DNA of 6,422 nucleotides from Halothece sp. MAG (GCA_018610095.1 JAHEOB010000285.1:1-6422), one strand, 5' to 3'. Shown: positions 1 through 6,345, numbered from the stretch's first letter. Notes: generated by a model from the sequence alone, not told the origin. Program-made: numbers and translations.

Positions 1-26
1 CTATTCTCCATCTTGCTTAAATACAC

Positions 27-59
27 AACTTCCTTGTAATGGGTAGTAACAAAGAAGTT
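27..59 (-). terminator. Hairpin after the NB-ARC/TPR gene
   Basis: Two 11-base arms (27-37 and 49-59) pair around an 11-base loop, starting about 18 nt after the TAA stop of the minus-strand gene. In minus-strand RNA all positions pair, with one G-U wobble at 33/53; in plus-strand RNA the same position would be a C-A mismatch. That asymmetry favours a role in the minus-strand transcript. The sequence after the stem (GTGTATTT) is only a weak U tract, so this may be an inefficient terminator or a 3' end stabiliser. The rest of 1-77 shows no supportable gene. Confidence 0.45.
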
Positions 60-77
60 TTCTCCAAGTTCTGATAT

Positions 78-2294
78 TTAGGTACGCCATTGCTTCAAGC
101 GTTCATAATTTTCTTTAACCCTTAGCGTGTCGGGATGGGTTGCACCCAATTGTTCTTCTCGAATTTGCCAAGCTTTTAAAAACAGAGGTTCGGCATTGTC
201 GTATTTGCCTTGGGCATAGTACAACACTGCGAGATGATTGTAGCTGGTAGCGAGGCTGGGATGGGAGGGAGGCAGGGCTTGTTCTTTTATTTTAAGGGCT
301 TTGAGACAGAGGGGTTCGGCATAGTCGTATTTACTTTGGACTCGGTACAACCCTGCGAGATTGTTGTAGCTTTGTGCGAGGTCAGGATGGAAGGGAGGCA
401 GAGCTTTTTCTCTTATTTCAAGGGCTTGGAAATAGAGAGGTTCGGCATCGTCATATTTGCCTTGGGCATAGTACAACGCTGCAAGATTGTTGTAGTTGGT
501 AGCGAGGCTGGGATGGGAGGGAGGCAGAGCTTGTTTTCTTATTTCAAGGGCTTGGAGATAGAAGTGTTCCGCATCGTCGTATTTGCCTTGGGCATAGTAC
601 AACGCTGCAAGATTGTTGTAGCTTTGTGCGAAGTCAGGATGGGAGGGAGGCAGAGCTTGTTCTCTTATTTCAAGGGCTTGGAGATAGAAGTGTTCCGCAT
701 CGTCGTATTTGCCTTGGGCATAGTACAACGCTGCGAGATTGTTGTAGGTGGCAGCTAGTTTGGGATGGGAGAGATGCAGGGCTTGTTTTGCTATTTGAAT
801 AGCTTTGCGAGAGAGAGATTCGGCATCGTCGTATTTACCTTGGGCTAGGTACAATCCTGCGAGATTGTTGTAGTTGGCAGCGAGTTCGGGATGTTGCGCT
901 TCTAAATACTTTTCTGCTACCTGACAACCTTGTTGCAACCAAGGTTCGGCATCGGCATAAAAACCTTGCCCTTGATAAAACCAACCTATCCTTTCAAAAG
1001 GTCTATAAATATCTGCTTTATCGAAGAAATCAGTCATTTCCCATGCCGCTACTTTGGCATGGGGCATGATAGGCGTGACAGCACGAATTTGCTCTGGTAG
1101 CGGTGGCAATTCTATTTGCTCTAACTCTTTCACCAATGCCCGACAGTAAGCACGCTTGTATTCCGTGGCTGTTGCTTCTGGAAAGGTATCTAGTTTTTCT
1201 CGCAAAAATTCCCTTACCAATGGATGCAGTGCGTAGGTCTTTTCCTCCGTACGTTTGAGCAGGTGGGATTGGGTGAGTTCCCGACGGGCTTTCCGCAGTT
1301 GTTTAGCATTGAAAAATTGAGTTTCTTCGATAGCATTCATTTGTTCCACCAACCACCAGGGAAAAGACGCTTCTGCCAAAAGTGCCAACCAAGCAGCGAC
1401 CACTTGCGTCGGTTCGCTCAACCGCTGCCAGCTCAATTCCAAGGCAGCTCTTACGCCACGGTTTGCCGTCATGGCAGGATGTACTTCTTCTAAGGCTTCA
1501 TCTTCCAGGGCTTGCGCTTCCAACCTCTCCAGCATTTCCGATAAACTAACATCGGGGTCGGTTTGCAAGTAACGCCCCACCAGTTCGATGCCCAAAGGTA
1601 GGTTCCCCAATTTCCGACAGAGTGTTTGGAGTTGTTCGCTAGCCTCCAGACGTTGGTCGTTGATGAAAGACGCCAAAAAATCCCGTGCTGCTTCATCCGA
1701 TAGTTCTTCTAAGGCAAGTTGGGTAATGCCCAAATTTTCTCGCGCTGTCAGCAGCAACTTAAACCGAGAACCTTCTGGACGATAGTTTTTGATTGTTTGG
1801 TAATCGGTGAGATTGTCCAAAATGACAAGAACCTTGCCCTCCGATGGCTGCCAGTGCTGCCAGCAGTAAGCTACCAGTTCGTCCAATTCCAAATTGTCGG
1901 GAGGGTCAAAGTTGGGAAAGTAGGTGCGGGCAAACGATACCAGTTCTTGTTTCCAGTCGGAGCTATTTAAAAAGCAAATGCCACCGGGATAGCTATCTCG
2001 AAACTGACGCGCGTACTGTACTGCCAGTTCGGTTTTGCCAATGCCTCCCATCCCTACCACTGCAGCGGTAATAGCGTCTTCGTTTTTGCTTTGCAGAATT
2101 TGATGCAGTTCTTGGAGCTGTTCGTCACGACCAAAAAATTGCTCTCTGTCAACACCACGGCTGTGGAGATTGTTGGGAATTCGTTTTGGTTGTTGGTTTT
2201 GGCTGCTGTCTGCAGCTTGGTAAATGTTTATTTGAGTGTTGTTGCTACCTACAGATAGCCCTTGCCCTTCTACATTCACTCTCTGGTTTTGCAA
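78..2294 (-). CDS. STAND-family NB-ARC NTPase with C-terminal TPR array
   Basis: This is a 738-residue predicted signal-transduction ATPase of the STAND class, probably cytoplasmic, since no signal peptide or membrane span is seen. Residues 6-25 form a glycine/asparagine-rich, beta-like stretch (VNVEGQG, then INIY), a type I associate with bacterial NB-ARC proteins. The NB-ARC module follows: Walker A GMGGIGKT at 81-88, Walker B KVLVILDNL at 154-162, a sensor-like LLLTARE at 180-186, a GLPLA-type NLPLGIELVG at 231-240, and LHPLV at 356-360 where plant homologues carry MHD. After a helical linker come one degenerate TPR (about 436-470) and six 42-residue TPRs (471-722). In this family nucleotide exchange drives oligomerisation, and the TPRs are likely to sense a ligand or partner; the trigger is unknown. 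No effector domain such as TIR, nuclease, protease or CHAT is present, so output may need a partner protein. The start is uncertain: TTG at 2294 has no Shine-Dalgarno sequence, GTG at 2279 is an alternative, and the frame is open upstream to a stop at 2391-2393. A defence role is possible but is inference. Confidence 0.9.
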   Translation of the reverse strand: MQNQRVNVEGQGLSVGSNNTQINIYQAADSSQNQQPKRIPNNLHSRGVDREQFFGRDEQLQELHQILQSKNEDAITAAVVGMGGIGKTELAVQYARQFRDSYPGGICFLNSSDWKQELVSFARTYFPNFDPPDNLELDELVAYCWQHWQPSEGKVLVILDNLTDYQTIKNYRPEGSRFKLLLTARENLGITQLALEELSDEAARDFLASFINDQRLEASEQLQTLCRKLGNLPLGIELVGRYLQTDPDVSLSEMLERLEAQALEDEALEEVHPAMTANRGVRAALELSWQRLSEPTQVVAAWLALLAEASFPWWLVEQMNAIEETQFFNAKQLRKARRELTQSHLLKRTEEKTYALHPLVREFLREKLDTFPEATATEYKRAYCRALVKELEQIELPPLPEQIRAVTPIMPHAKVAAWEMTDFFDKADIYRPFERIGWFYQGQGFYADAEPWLQQGCQVAEKYLEAQHPELAANYNNLAGLYLAQGKYDDAESLSRKAIQIAKQALHLSHPKLAATYNNLAALYYAQGKYDDAEHFYLQALEIREQALPPSHPDFAQSYNNLAALYYAQGKYDDAEHFYLQALEIRKQALPPSHPSLATNYNNLAALYYAQGKYDDAEPLYFQALEIREKALPPFHPDLAQSYNNLAGLYRVQSKYDYAEPLCLKALKIKEQALPPSHPSLATSYNHLAVLYYAQGKYDNAEPLFLKAWQIREEQLGATHPDTLRVKENYERLKQWRT
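129..884 (-). repeat. Six tandem 126-bp repeats encoding TPRs
   Basis: Six in-register units of 126 bp (42 codons) lie at 759-884, 633-758, 507-632, 381-506, 255-380 and 129-254, in coding order. Each encodes a TPR of the kinesin-light-chain-like type, with YNNLAALYYAQGKYDDAE followed by QALEIREQALPPSHP. The outer units have diverged more (AESLSRKAIQIAKQ in the first, FLKAWQIREEQLGATHP in the last). Units 2 and 3 are nearly the same in DNA: 537-608 matches 663-734 without a mismatch over 72 nt. This pattern fits recent duplication or gene conversion inside the array. Confidence 0.92.
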
Positions 2295-2329
2295 ATTTGT
2301 TGGTTCTGGTGTACTCGTAGGTGGTTCCG

Positions 2330-2355
2330 ATTGTAGCGTAAAGTAATTTTGCCAA
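2330..2355 (-). promoter_or_regulatory. Weak promoter candidate for the NB-ARC/TPR gene
   Basis: On the minus strand a TACAAT box (2335-2330) lies about 36 nt before the TTG start. A TTGGCA (2355-2350) sits upstream, but only 14 nt separate the two boxes, short of the usual 16-18, so the -35 assignment is poor. If the -10 is real, transcription would begin near 2323. That would exclude the open frame upstream of the TTG from translation and support a start at 2294 or 2279. Confidence 0.2.
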
Positions 2356-2398
2356 CTATCTGGACAATAGGGATGGCACCACCCCCTAAATCATTTGC

Positions 2399-2406
2399 GC
2401 GATCGC
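2399..2406. repeat. HIP1 palindrome GCGATCGC
   Basis: An exact copy of the highly iterated cyanobacterial palindrome, extended here to the 10-bp palindrome CGCGATCGCG (2398-2407). It lies between apcE and the NB-ARC/TPR gene. HIP1 supports a cyanobacterial origin; its function is not settled. Confidence 0.85.
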
Positions 2407-2427
2407 GTTATTAATTATTTTATAGCT

Positions 2428-2435
2428 GCGATCGC
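2428..2435. repeat. HIP1 palindrome GCGATCGC, second copy
   Basis: A second exact HIP1 copy, 29 bp from the first in the same intergenic gap. The DNA between the two is AT-rich. No other function is evident. Confidence 0.85.
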
Positions 2436-2474
2436 TGGAACTGTTTGGGCATTGTTAATACTTCACAATAGATA

Positions 2475-2498
2475 ACCCCCCTGTTAGGTAAGGGGGGT
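2475..2498 (-). terminator. Terminator-like hairpin after apcE
   Basis: An 8-bp, mostly G-C stem (ACCCCCCT paired with AGGGGGGT) closes an 8-base loop, starting about 30 nt beyond the apcE stop codon. In the minus-strand transcript it is followed by TTATCTATT, a poor U tract, so termination may be partial or the hairpin may protect the mRNA 3' end. It separates apcE from the gene downstream on the same strand. Confidence 0.6.
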
Positions 2499-2504
2499 AG
2501 TTTG

Positions 2505-2516
2505 CGGTTTAAACCG
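2505..2516. other. 12-bp perfect palindrome CGGTTTAAACCG
   Basis: A perfect palindrome lies between the apcE stop codon (2529) and the terminator-like hairpin (2475-2498). With no loop it would not form a good RNA hairpin by itself, and it could be a dimeric protein site. No known operator matches it to my knowledge. It may be chance. Confidence 0.35.
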
Positions 2517-2528
2517 AATCAGAGAAAT

Positions 2529-5500
2529 TTATTGATGGTTGTCTTTGCGATAGGGAACAACCATTTCACCAAAGAAACGATTATATTCTGCACTTTCAAT
2601 TAGAGCATCAACCACAGCAGACAAGCCTTGTTCTGTCAGCTTCTGGGTCATTTGATTCACTTCAGTGGCATTGGCAGTGCGTCCCAACAGATGGCGATAG
2701 AGACACTCAATCACCTTGGGATTGGGATAAGGTTGGACATAGCGCTGTTGGTAAACCTCAGAAGTGGCTAAGCCCTTAACGAAATCCCGTACACTGCAAT
2801 TGCCAGCTAACAGTTGTTGTTCCCAATGGGGTAAACGGAATGCCTCAGGAACATTATCTTGAGGAACATTCATCAGTTGGGCATAAATGGCATTGATGAC
2901 CTGTTGGGTTTGCTCCGTACTCGCTTGGGGAGAATGGCGGAAAATCCGAGGAACGGATTGTGTCTGCACCGCTTCCGGATCATTCATCGATCGCGCCAAT
3001 TCCATATACTCGGCAACTTGCCCTGCCCCATTTTGAGCTTTCGCTTCACTCATTAAGGGGAACTGGCTGTTATCAAACTTAGACCGCGTCGGTTCAAAGC
3101 TGGGAACAACTAATTCATCATCCTGCTTGGTGAGCTTGTTATATAGATTTTCCGTATTCGGGAAGTTAGCAGCAGGTAAGGTGGGATAACGACGATAGGG
3201 AACCGTATCCTCTCCAAACATTTGAGAATATTCCATGCTGTTGACTAAAGCCTTAACAAAGGCACGAATCCCTCGGGTCGCCAACAGTTGGTTATATTTT
3301 TGAATCTCTTTTTGATTTAACGGTGCCCGTCCTAAGAAATGTTTGGTTCCCAACTCAATGACTTTGGTATTGGGATAAGGGGTGTAGAACTCCTTGATAT
3401 ATAACTGGGAGCAACCAATGCCTTCAATAAATTCTTTAACAGTAATTTCGCCGTTACTGAGCTTACTTTCGAGATTGGTAAACTGTGTTTTGACAATGTA
3501 AGGTTCGATGTCGCGCTCAAAGATTTGACGATAGGCAGCCCCGATCACTTTTTCGAGGTTAACCTTGTCTTGAAGGTTGGTAAGCTTAAAGGCTTTGGTT
3601 TGCTCACGACGTTTATTGACCCCTTGTTTAACGCAGGAATCCACACCAGCAACACTCCGCTGTTGAGAAACTTTGCCCAACTCCATAAAGCGCGGCGTTT
3701 CTTCAGGGCTAATTTGGGTACCCACATCTTTACGCAGATTATAGGTGCGAGTCCGTAACTGTAAGCCACCTGGGGTCAAATAACGCTCATAGGGAACGGT
3801 ATCTTCCCCAAAGGTTTCACTATATTCTTGGGTATCGAGAATGGCATCCACTAAGGCATAAAAGCCTTGCTTGGCACAAATATCAAAGTATTGGTTCATT
3901 TCTTGACGGCCATAGGTGGGACGACCTAACAGCCGACGATGGATATATTCAATGGCTTTGGTGACATAAAGGGGCGTCCAGTACAGATCGCGGAACACAT
4001 TAGACTTGGCTAGCATCCGCACAAAATCGCGAATCGTAATTTCCCCATTTTCTAGCTTGATCTCCCCAAATTGGAGACGTTGTCGCTGATAGACATCCCG
4101 TCCAAAGACTTGTCGGTAACAAGCCAAAATCACTTTTCTGCTGCTACTTTCGGAGTATTTAACCCCATAATTGGTATTGGTTTCACTATTGAGCCCGGAG
4201 AAGGGAGTTTGATAATAACGGAATACCTTGGGCCCTAAGGAACCGGGAGATAAGCCCCGTGCTTTGGGATTGCCCGTTTGATTATAATTGGGCGGTCCAC
4301 GATGAATTAAAATGCGACGGGTATCTTTGCTAAAGGGAGCAGGACTGGTTCTGGGCTCTGCTTTTTCTTTCGGGAAAATCGCGCCAAACTGAATTTCGAG
4401 GGGATCATTGCCGACACCATAGGGATGCTGATCCGCTAAGGGGCGATTGTATTGAGCGTAAGTGGTAATAAACTGGGGAACTTTGCGGAAGGGGGCACTG
4501 TATTTAAACAGGTCTTGCTGCATACCCCAATTGCGACATTCTTGGGCTTCCTCTCCCAAACCACGGATATAGGGAACGGTTTCTTCGCCAAAGTAATCCG
4601 AGTATTCTTTGCTATCCACTAACGCATCCACTAAGGCTGGCAGTCCGCCTTCGGAAACAATGGAGAAATAAGTTTGTACTTCTTCCCGAGACGAGGGGGC
4701 GCGTCCTAAAAAGTGACGGAACGCCAGTTCTAAAGCCCGACTATTAATATAGGGTTCAAAGAATTGTTTGCGATAAAGGGGAGATTTACCCAAGCGACGG
4801 ATAAACTCCTTCATGGAGATTTCGCAATTTTTGACTTTCGATTCCAAATCAGAAACCGAAAGGCTGTAAGCGCGAGTAATATCCCGTTCAAAGACTTGCC
4901 GATAGGCTGCTTTAACCGCAGCTTGTTTTTCAAAGGAAGACAGCCCCGGCTTCATGGCATATTTGGGACGACGTTCCGCCGCATTAAAGTAACTTTGGGG
5001 AAGTTCTAACCCTTGTTGATCGCCACTGGGACGCTGACGAATCTTATTGGAGGGAGAGGGAGCCTGGAATTCCTCAATGATGACTTTAAAGTACTGTTCA
5101 ACGGTTTCCCGTGCTTGTTCGTCTTCTTGGAAATACCTCAGCGTTGCTGCCTGCATTTCTCCTAGGGCAACAATGGTTGCTGCACTAGAGCAAGCATTTT
5201 CAATGATTTCCCGCAAGCCACGAACATTAACCGTAATGATGTTGGGATCCCCTGCAACAATGGCATAGGTGACATACCGCAACATCCAAGACAAATCCCG
5301 CAACGACTTCTGCATATTTTGCGGGCCATAACGGGAAACATTAATGGGACGGAAGTTCGGTGGAGCAGCAACACTACTGCCAGTGGCACTAAACAGCGAT
5401 CGCAGCCCTTCCAAAAAGCCACCACCGCTTTCAACATAGGTCACGGTTCCTAATTGTTTCTGGCGTTCCAGACTCTGCTGTTGATCGCCGCCAGCCATTG

Positions 5501-5783
5501 CCATAGCAGGAGCCTCTTCTCGGGGCCGTTCTAGGTAGGCCATCGGTGAGCCCCCTGTAAAGATACGGTTAGCAGCCCGAGAAACAATTAATTCCGAGTT
5601 ACGAGTAATCACTTGGGCAATTTCAACTCGTTTGCTGCCCAATTGGAAAAAGGTATTCAGTTCTTGCAGTTCCCCTCGTTCTAAAAACCGATCTTGCTGT
5701 TCTGCTAGAGATAACTTGGACAGAGGAACGGTTTGGTAAAGCTGAGGACGTGCGAGAGAGCTTCCACCTGAGGCACTAATCAT
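2529..5783 (-). CDS. apcE: Phycobilisome core-membrane linker ApcE (L-CM)
   Basis: This is the large linker that scaffolds the allophycocyanin core of the phycobilisome, anchors it to the thylakoid and acts as a terminal energy emitter. From the ATG at 5783 it is 1084 residues. Residues 1-245 or so form the allophycocyanin-alpha-like chromophore domain, starting with the typical ASGGSSLARPQLYQT and interrupted by the family's loop (about 85-145). Cys198, in IIENACSSAATIVALGE, matches the position where the family binds phycocyanobilin autocatalytically. Four linker repeats (REP) follow at about 284-407, 544-667, 737-865 and 954-1079, joined by arms. Each carries a YRQxFxRD-like motif (degenerate in REP4), an LGR motif, and a closing FGEETVPY, FGEDTVPY, FGEDTVPY or FGEMVVPY. 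Known ApcE proteins have two, three or four REPs, matching two-, three- or five-cylinder cores; four predict a five-cylinder core. A longer frame from TTG at 5807 is possible but unlikely, because the AGGAGA ribosome site lies inside it, 11 nt before the ATG, and family homology begins at that ATG. The gene appears intact. apcA, apcB and apcC, often directly downstream, are not here. Confidence 0.98.
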   Translation of the reverse strand: MISASGGSSLARPQLYQTVPLSKLSLAEQQDRFLERGELQELNTFFQLGSKRVEIAQVITRNSELIVSRAANRIFTGGSPMAYLERPREEAPAMAMAGGDQQQSLERQKQLGTVTYVESGGGFLEGLRSLFSATGSSVAAPPNFRPINVSRYGPQNMQKSLRDLSWMLRYVTYAIVAGDPNIITVNVRGLREIIENACSSAATIVALGEMQAATLRYFQEDEQARETVEQYFKVIIEEFQAPSPSNKIRQRPSGDQQGLELPQSYFNAAERRPKYAMKPGLSSFEKQAAVKAAYRQVFERDITRAYSLSVSDLESKVKNCEISMKEFIRRLGKSPLYRKQFFEPYINSRALELAFRHFLGRAPSSREEVQTYFSIVSEGGLPALVDALVDSKEYSDYFGEETVPYIRGLGEEAQECRNWGMQQDLFKYSAPFRKVPQFITTYAQYNRPLADQHPYGVGNDPLEIQFGAIFPKEKAEPRTSPAPFSKDTRRILIHRGPPNYNQTGNPKARGLSPGSLGPKVFRYYQTPFSGLNSETNTNYGVKYSESSSRKVILACYRQVFGRDVYQRQRLQFGEIKLENGEITIRDFVRMLAKSNVFRDLYWTPLYVTKAIEYIHRRLLGRPTYGRQEMNQYFDICAKQGFYALVDAILDTQEYSETFGEDTVPYERYLTPGGLQLRTRTYNLRKDVGTQISPEETPRFMELGKVSQQRSVAGVDSCVKQGVNKRREQTKAFKLTNLQDKVNLEKVIGAAYRQIFERDIEPYIVKTQFTNLESKLSNGEITVKEFIEGIGCSQLYIKEFYTPYPNTKVIELGTKHFLGRAPLNQKEIQKYNQLLATRGIRAFVKALVNSMEYSQMFGEDTVPYRRYPTLPAANFPNTENLYNKLTKQDDELVVPSFEPTRSKFDNSQFPLMSEAKAQNGAGQVAEYMELARSMNDPEAVQTQSVPRIFRHSPQASTEQTQQVINAIYAQLMNVPQDNVPEAFRLPHWEQQLLAGNCSVRDFVKGLATSEVYQQRYVQPYPNPKVIECLYRHLLGRTANATEVNQMTQKLTEQGLSAVVDALIESAEYNRFFGEMVVPYRKDNHQ
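5396..5403. repeat. HIP1 palindrome GCGATCGC inside apcE
   Basis: An exact HIP1 copy within the coding sequence of the ApcE chromophore domain loop. Near-matches also occur in apcE, for example TCGATCGC near 2987. Confidence 0.85.
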
Positions 5784-5794
5784 AGTTCTATTAA

Positions 5795-5800
5795 TCTCCT
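5795..5800 (-). promoter_or_regulatory. Ribosome binding site of apcE
   Basis: AGGAGA on the minus strand lies 11 nt before the ATG at 5783. It decides between the two possible starts: the in-frame TTG at 5807 is upstream of this site and has no comparable sequence before it. Confidence 0.8.
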
Positions 5801-5818
5801 GTCGCAACAGTTACTGTC

Positions 5819-5959
5819 TTAAAGGTTTGGAAGGGTCATCATGGGAAAAATTGGCCATTTCACTAGAAAGCACGAGTCACTGATTAATAAGCATTTTTTA
5901 ATTGATTCATATATCGCCTTATACCGTTTTAGATGAGGGTTTCTAGTGATCATGACCAT
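5819..5959 (-). CDS. Doubtful small ORF, 46 aa, upstream of apcE
   Basis: An ATG-initiated frame beginning MVMITRNPHL and ending MMTLPNL, with its stop 35 nt before the apcE ATG. An AGGGA lies about 9 nt before its start, and a GGAGG further upstream. No family is recognised. Its composition is not distinctive and an ORF of this length is expected by chance, so it may be only untranslated leader. If real, it would be an upstream ORF translated just before apcE. Confidence 0.12.
   Translation of the reverse strand: MVMITRNPHLKRYKAIYESIKKCLLISDSCFLVKWPIFPMMTLPNL
5860..5949. repeat. 10-bp inverted repeat pair, inner
   Basis: TCACTAGAAA at 5860-5869 and its exact reverse complement TTTCTAGTGA at 5940-5949 are separated by 70 bp. 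In an apcE leader they could form the base of a stem enclosing the TATAAG candidate promoter region and AT-rich DNA. They might instead be two half-sites for a regulator. Purpose unknown. Confidence 0.45.
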
Positions 5960-5966
5960 TGACAAA

Positions 5967-6080
5967 TTTCCCTAAGTTTACCTCCAAACGTCTAGTTAAC
6001 TAAAGATATTGTGCAAAACATCTGTCATTAAGACATGGGTCAGCTTTTAGAGTAAAACGTTTCGGGATTTCTTAGGGAAA
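5967..6080. repeat. 10-bp inverted repeat pair, outer
   Basis: TTTCCCTAAG at 5967-5976 and its exact reverse complement CTTAGGGAAA at 6071-6080 are separated by 94 bp, directly upstream (in the apcE direction) of the first inverted pair. In minus-strand RNA pairing would cover the AGGGA that precedes the 46-aa ORF. Purpose unknown. Confidence 0.45.
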
Positions 6081-6160
6081 ATATTAAGAAGTGTATCAAG
6101 AATATTTCTGAAATTGTAAAGATGGCAAAACAGTAAGGACACTGCCAGCAATGGGATCAC
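6047..6160 (-). CDS. Doubtful small hydrophobic ORF, 34-37 aa
   Basis: A frame with two possible starts, GTG at 6160 or TTG at 6151. The TTG has a strong Shine-Dalgarno-like AAGGAG (6165-6160) 8 nt before it. The product would begin MLAVSLLFCHLY, carry a hydrophobic stretch, and end with a basic segment PKKSRN followed by VLL. No ATG start and no recognisable family. It could be a tiny membrane protein, an upstream ORF in the apcE leader, or chance. Confidence 0.15.
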   Translation of the reverse strand: MIPLLAVSLLFCHLYNFRNILDTLLNIFPKKSRNVLL

Positions 6161-6161
6161 T

Positions 6162-6183
6162 CCTTATCCCTCCCCCTTTCCCC
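6162..6183 (-). other. G-rich polypurine tract
   Basis: On the minus strand this 22-base run is almost all purine (one T) and has G tracts of 4, 5, 3 and 2. A two-layer G-quadruplex is conceivable, but a three-layer one is not, because the fourth tract has only two G. It lies about 380 bp upstream of the apcE ATG and ends in the AAGGAG before the 34-aa ORF. Confidence 0.35.
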
Positions 6184-6315
6184 AGTAGAGAATCTGCAAT
6201 AAGACCACTTCAGGTTGAGCCGTGGTTGGGAGATAACTTCTATTTATCGCTTTGACAGTGTTGTATGAGTCATTTTCGGAGTTAGTCTTGATACTCTCCC
6301 GTTAAGTCTAGCGAC

Positions 6316-6321
6316 TATAAT
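6316..6321 (+). promoter_or_regulatory. TATAAT -10 box of a possible divergent promoter
   Basis: A perfect TATAAT on the plus strand, 24 nt before an ATG that opens a frame to the window edge. TTGATA (6288-6293) lies upstream, but 22 nt away, too far for a standard -35, so this would be a -10-driven promoter. CTCCC (6296-6300) and GGGAG (6322-6326) flank the box as a short inverted repeat. Confidence 0.35.
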
Positions 6322-6345
6322 GGGAGTTCCCTTATCGCATCTAAG

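Larger units (their letters stand above)
5784..6315 (-). promoter_or_regulatory. apcE upstream region (promoter and leader not resolved)
   Basis: About 530 bp with no convincing gene, AT-rich apart from one G-rich tract, expected to contain the apcE promoter and 5' leader. Candidate -10 boxes on the minus strand are TATAAG (5923-5918) and TACAAT (6118-6113). Neither has a good -35 at 16-18 nt, so they could only be -10-driven promoters and I cannot choose between them. A leader from the TACAAT box would exceed 300 nt. The region also holds two pairs of 10-bp inverted repeats, a palindrome TAGTTAACTA (5993-6002), and two doubtful tiny ORFs, listed separately. Confidence 0.5.

Noticed and set aside
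1..16. ATG GAG AAT on the minus strand (11 downward) as the start of the next gene
   Set aside because: Only three codons lie in the window and no well-placed ribosome site is present, so nothing can be supported.
210..758. Plus-strand ORF of 182 aa with its own internal repeats
   Set aside because: It lies antisense to the TPR array, and its repeats are the 126-bp units read backwards. It has no family features, and the minus-strand TPR reading is unambiguous.
129..884. Regular repeats resembling a CRISPR array
   Set aside because: The 126-bp period is in frame, has no unique spacers between short repeats, and encodes clear TPRs.
1224..2071. Several 65-89 aa ORFs on both strands over the NB-ARC region
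   Set aside because: All overlap the intact NB-ARC coding frame and show no domain or ribosome site of their own.
2859..5437. ORFs of 62-91 aa in other frames of apcE
   Set aside because: They lie wholly within the strongly conserved apcE reading frame and their translations match nothing I recognise.
6252..6257. TTGACA on the plus strand as a -35 box
   Set aside because: No acceptable -10 hexamer occurs 16-18 nt downstream, and the TATAAT at 6316 is far too distant.
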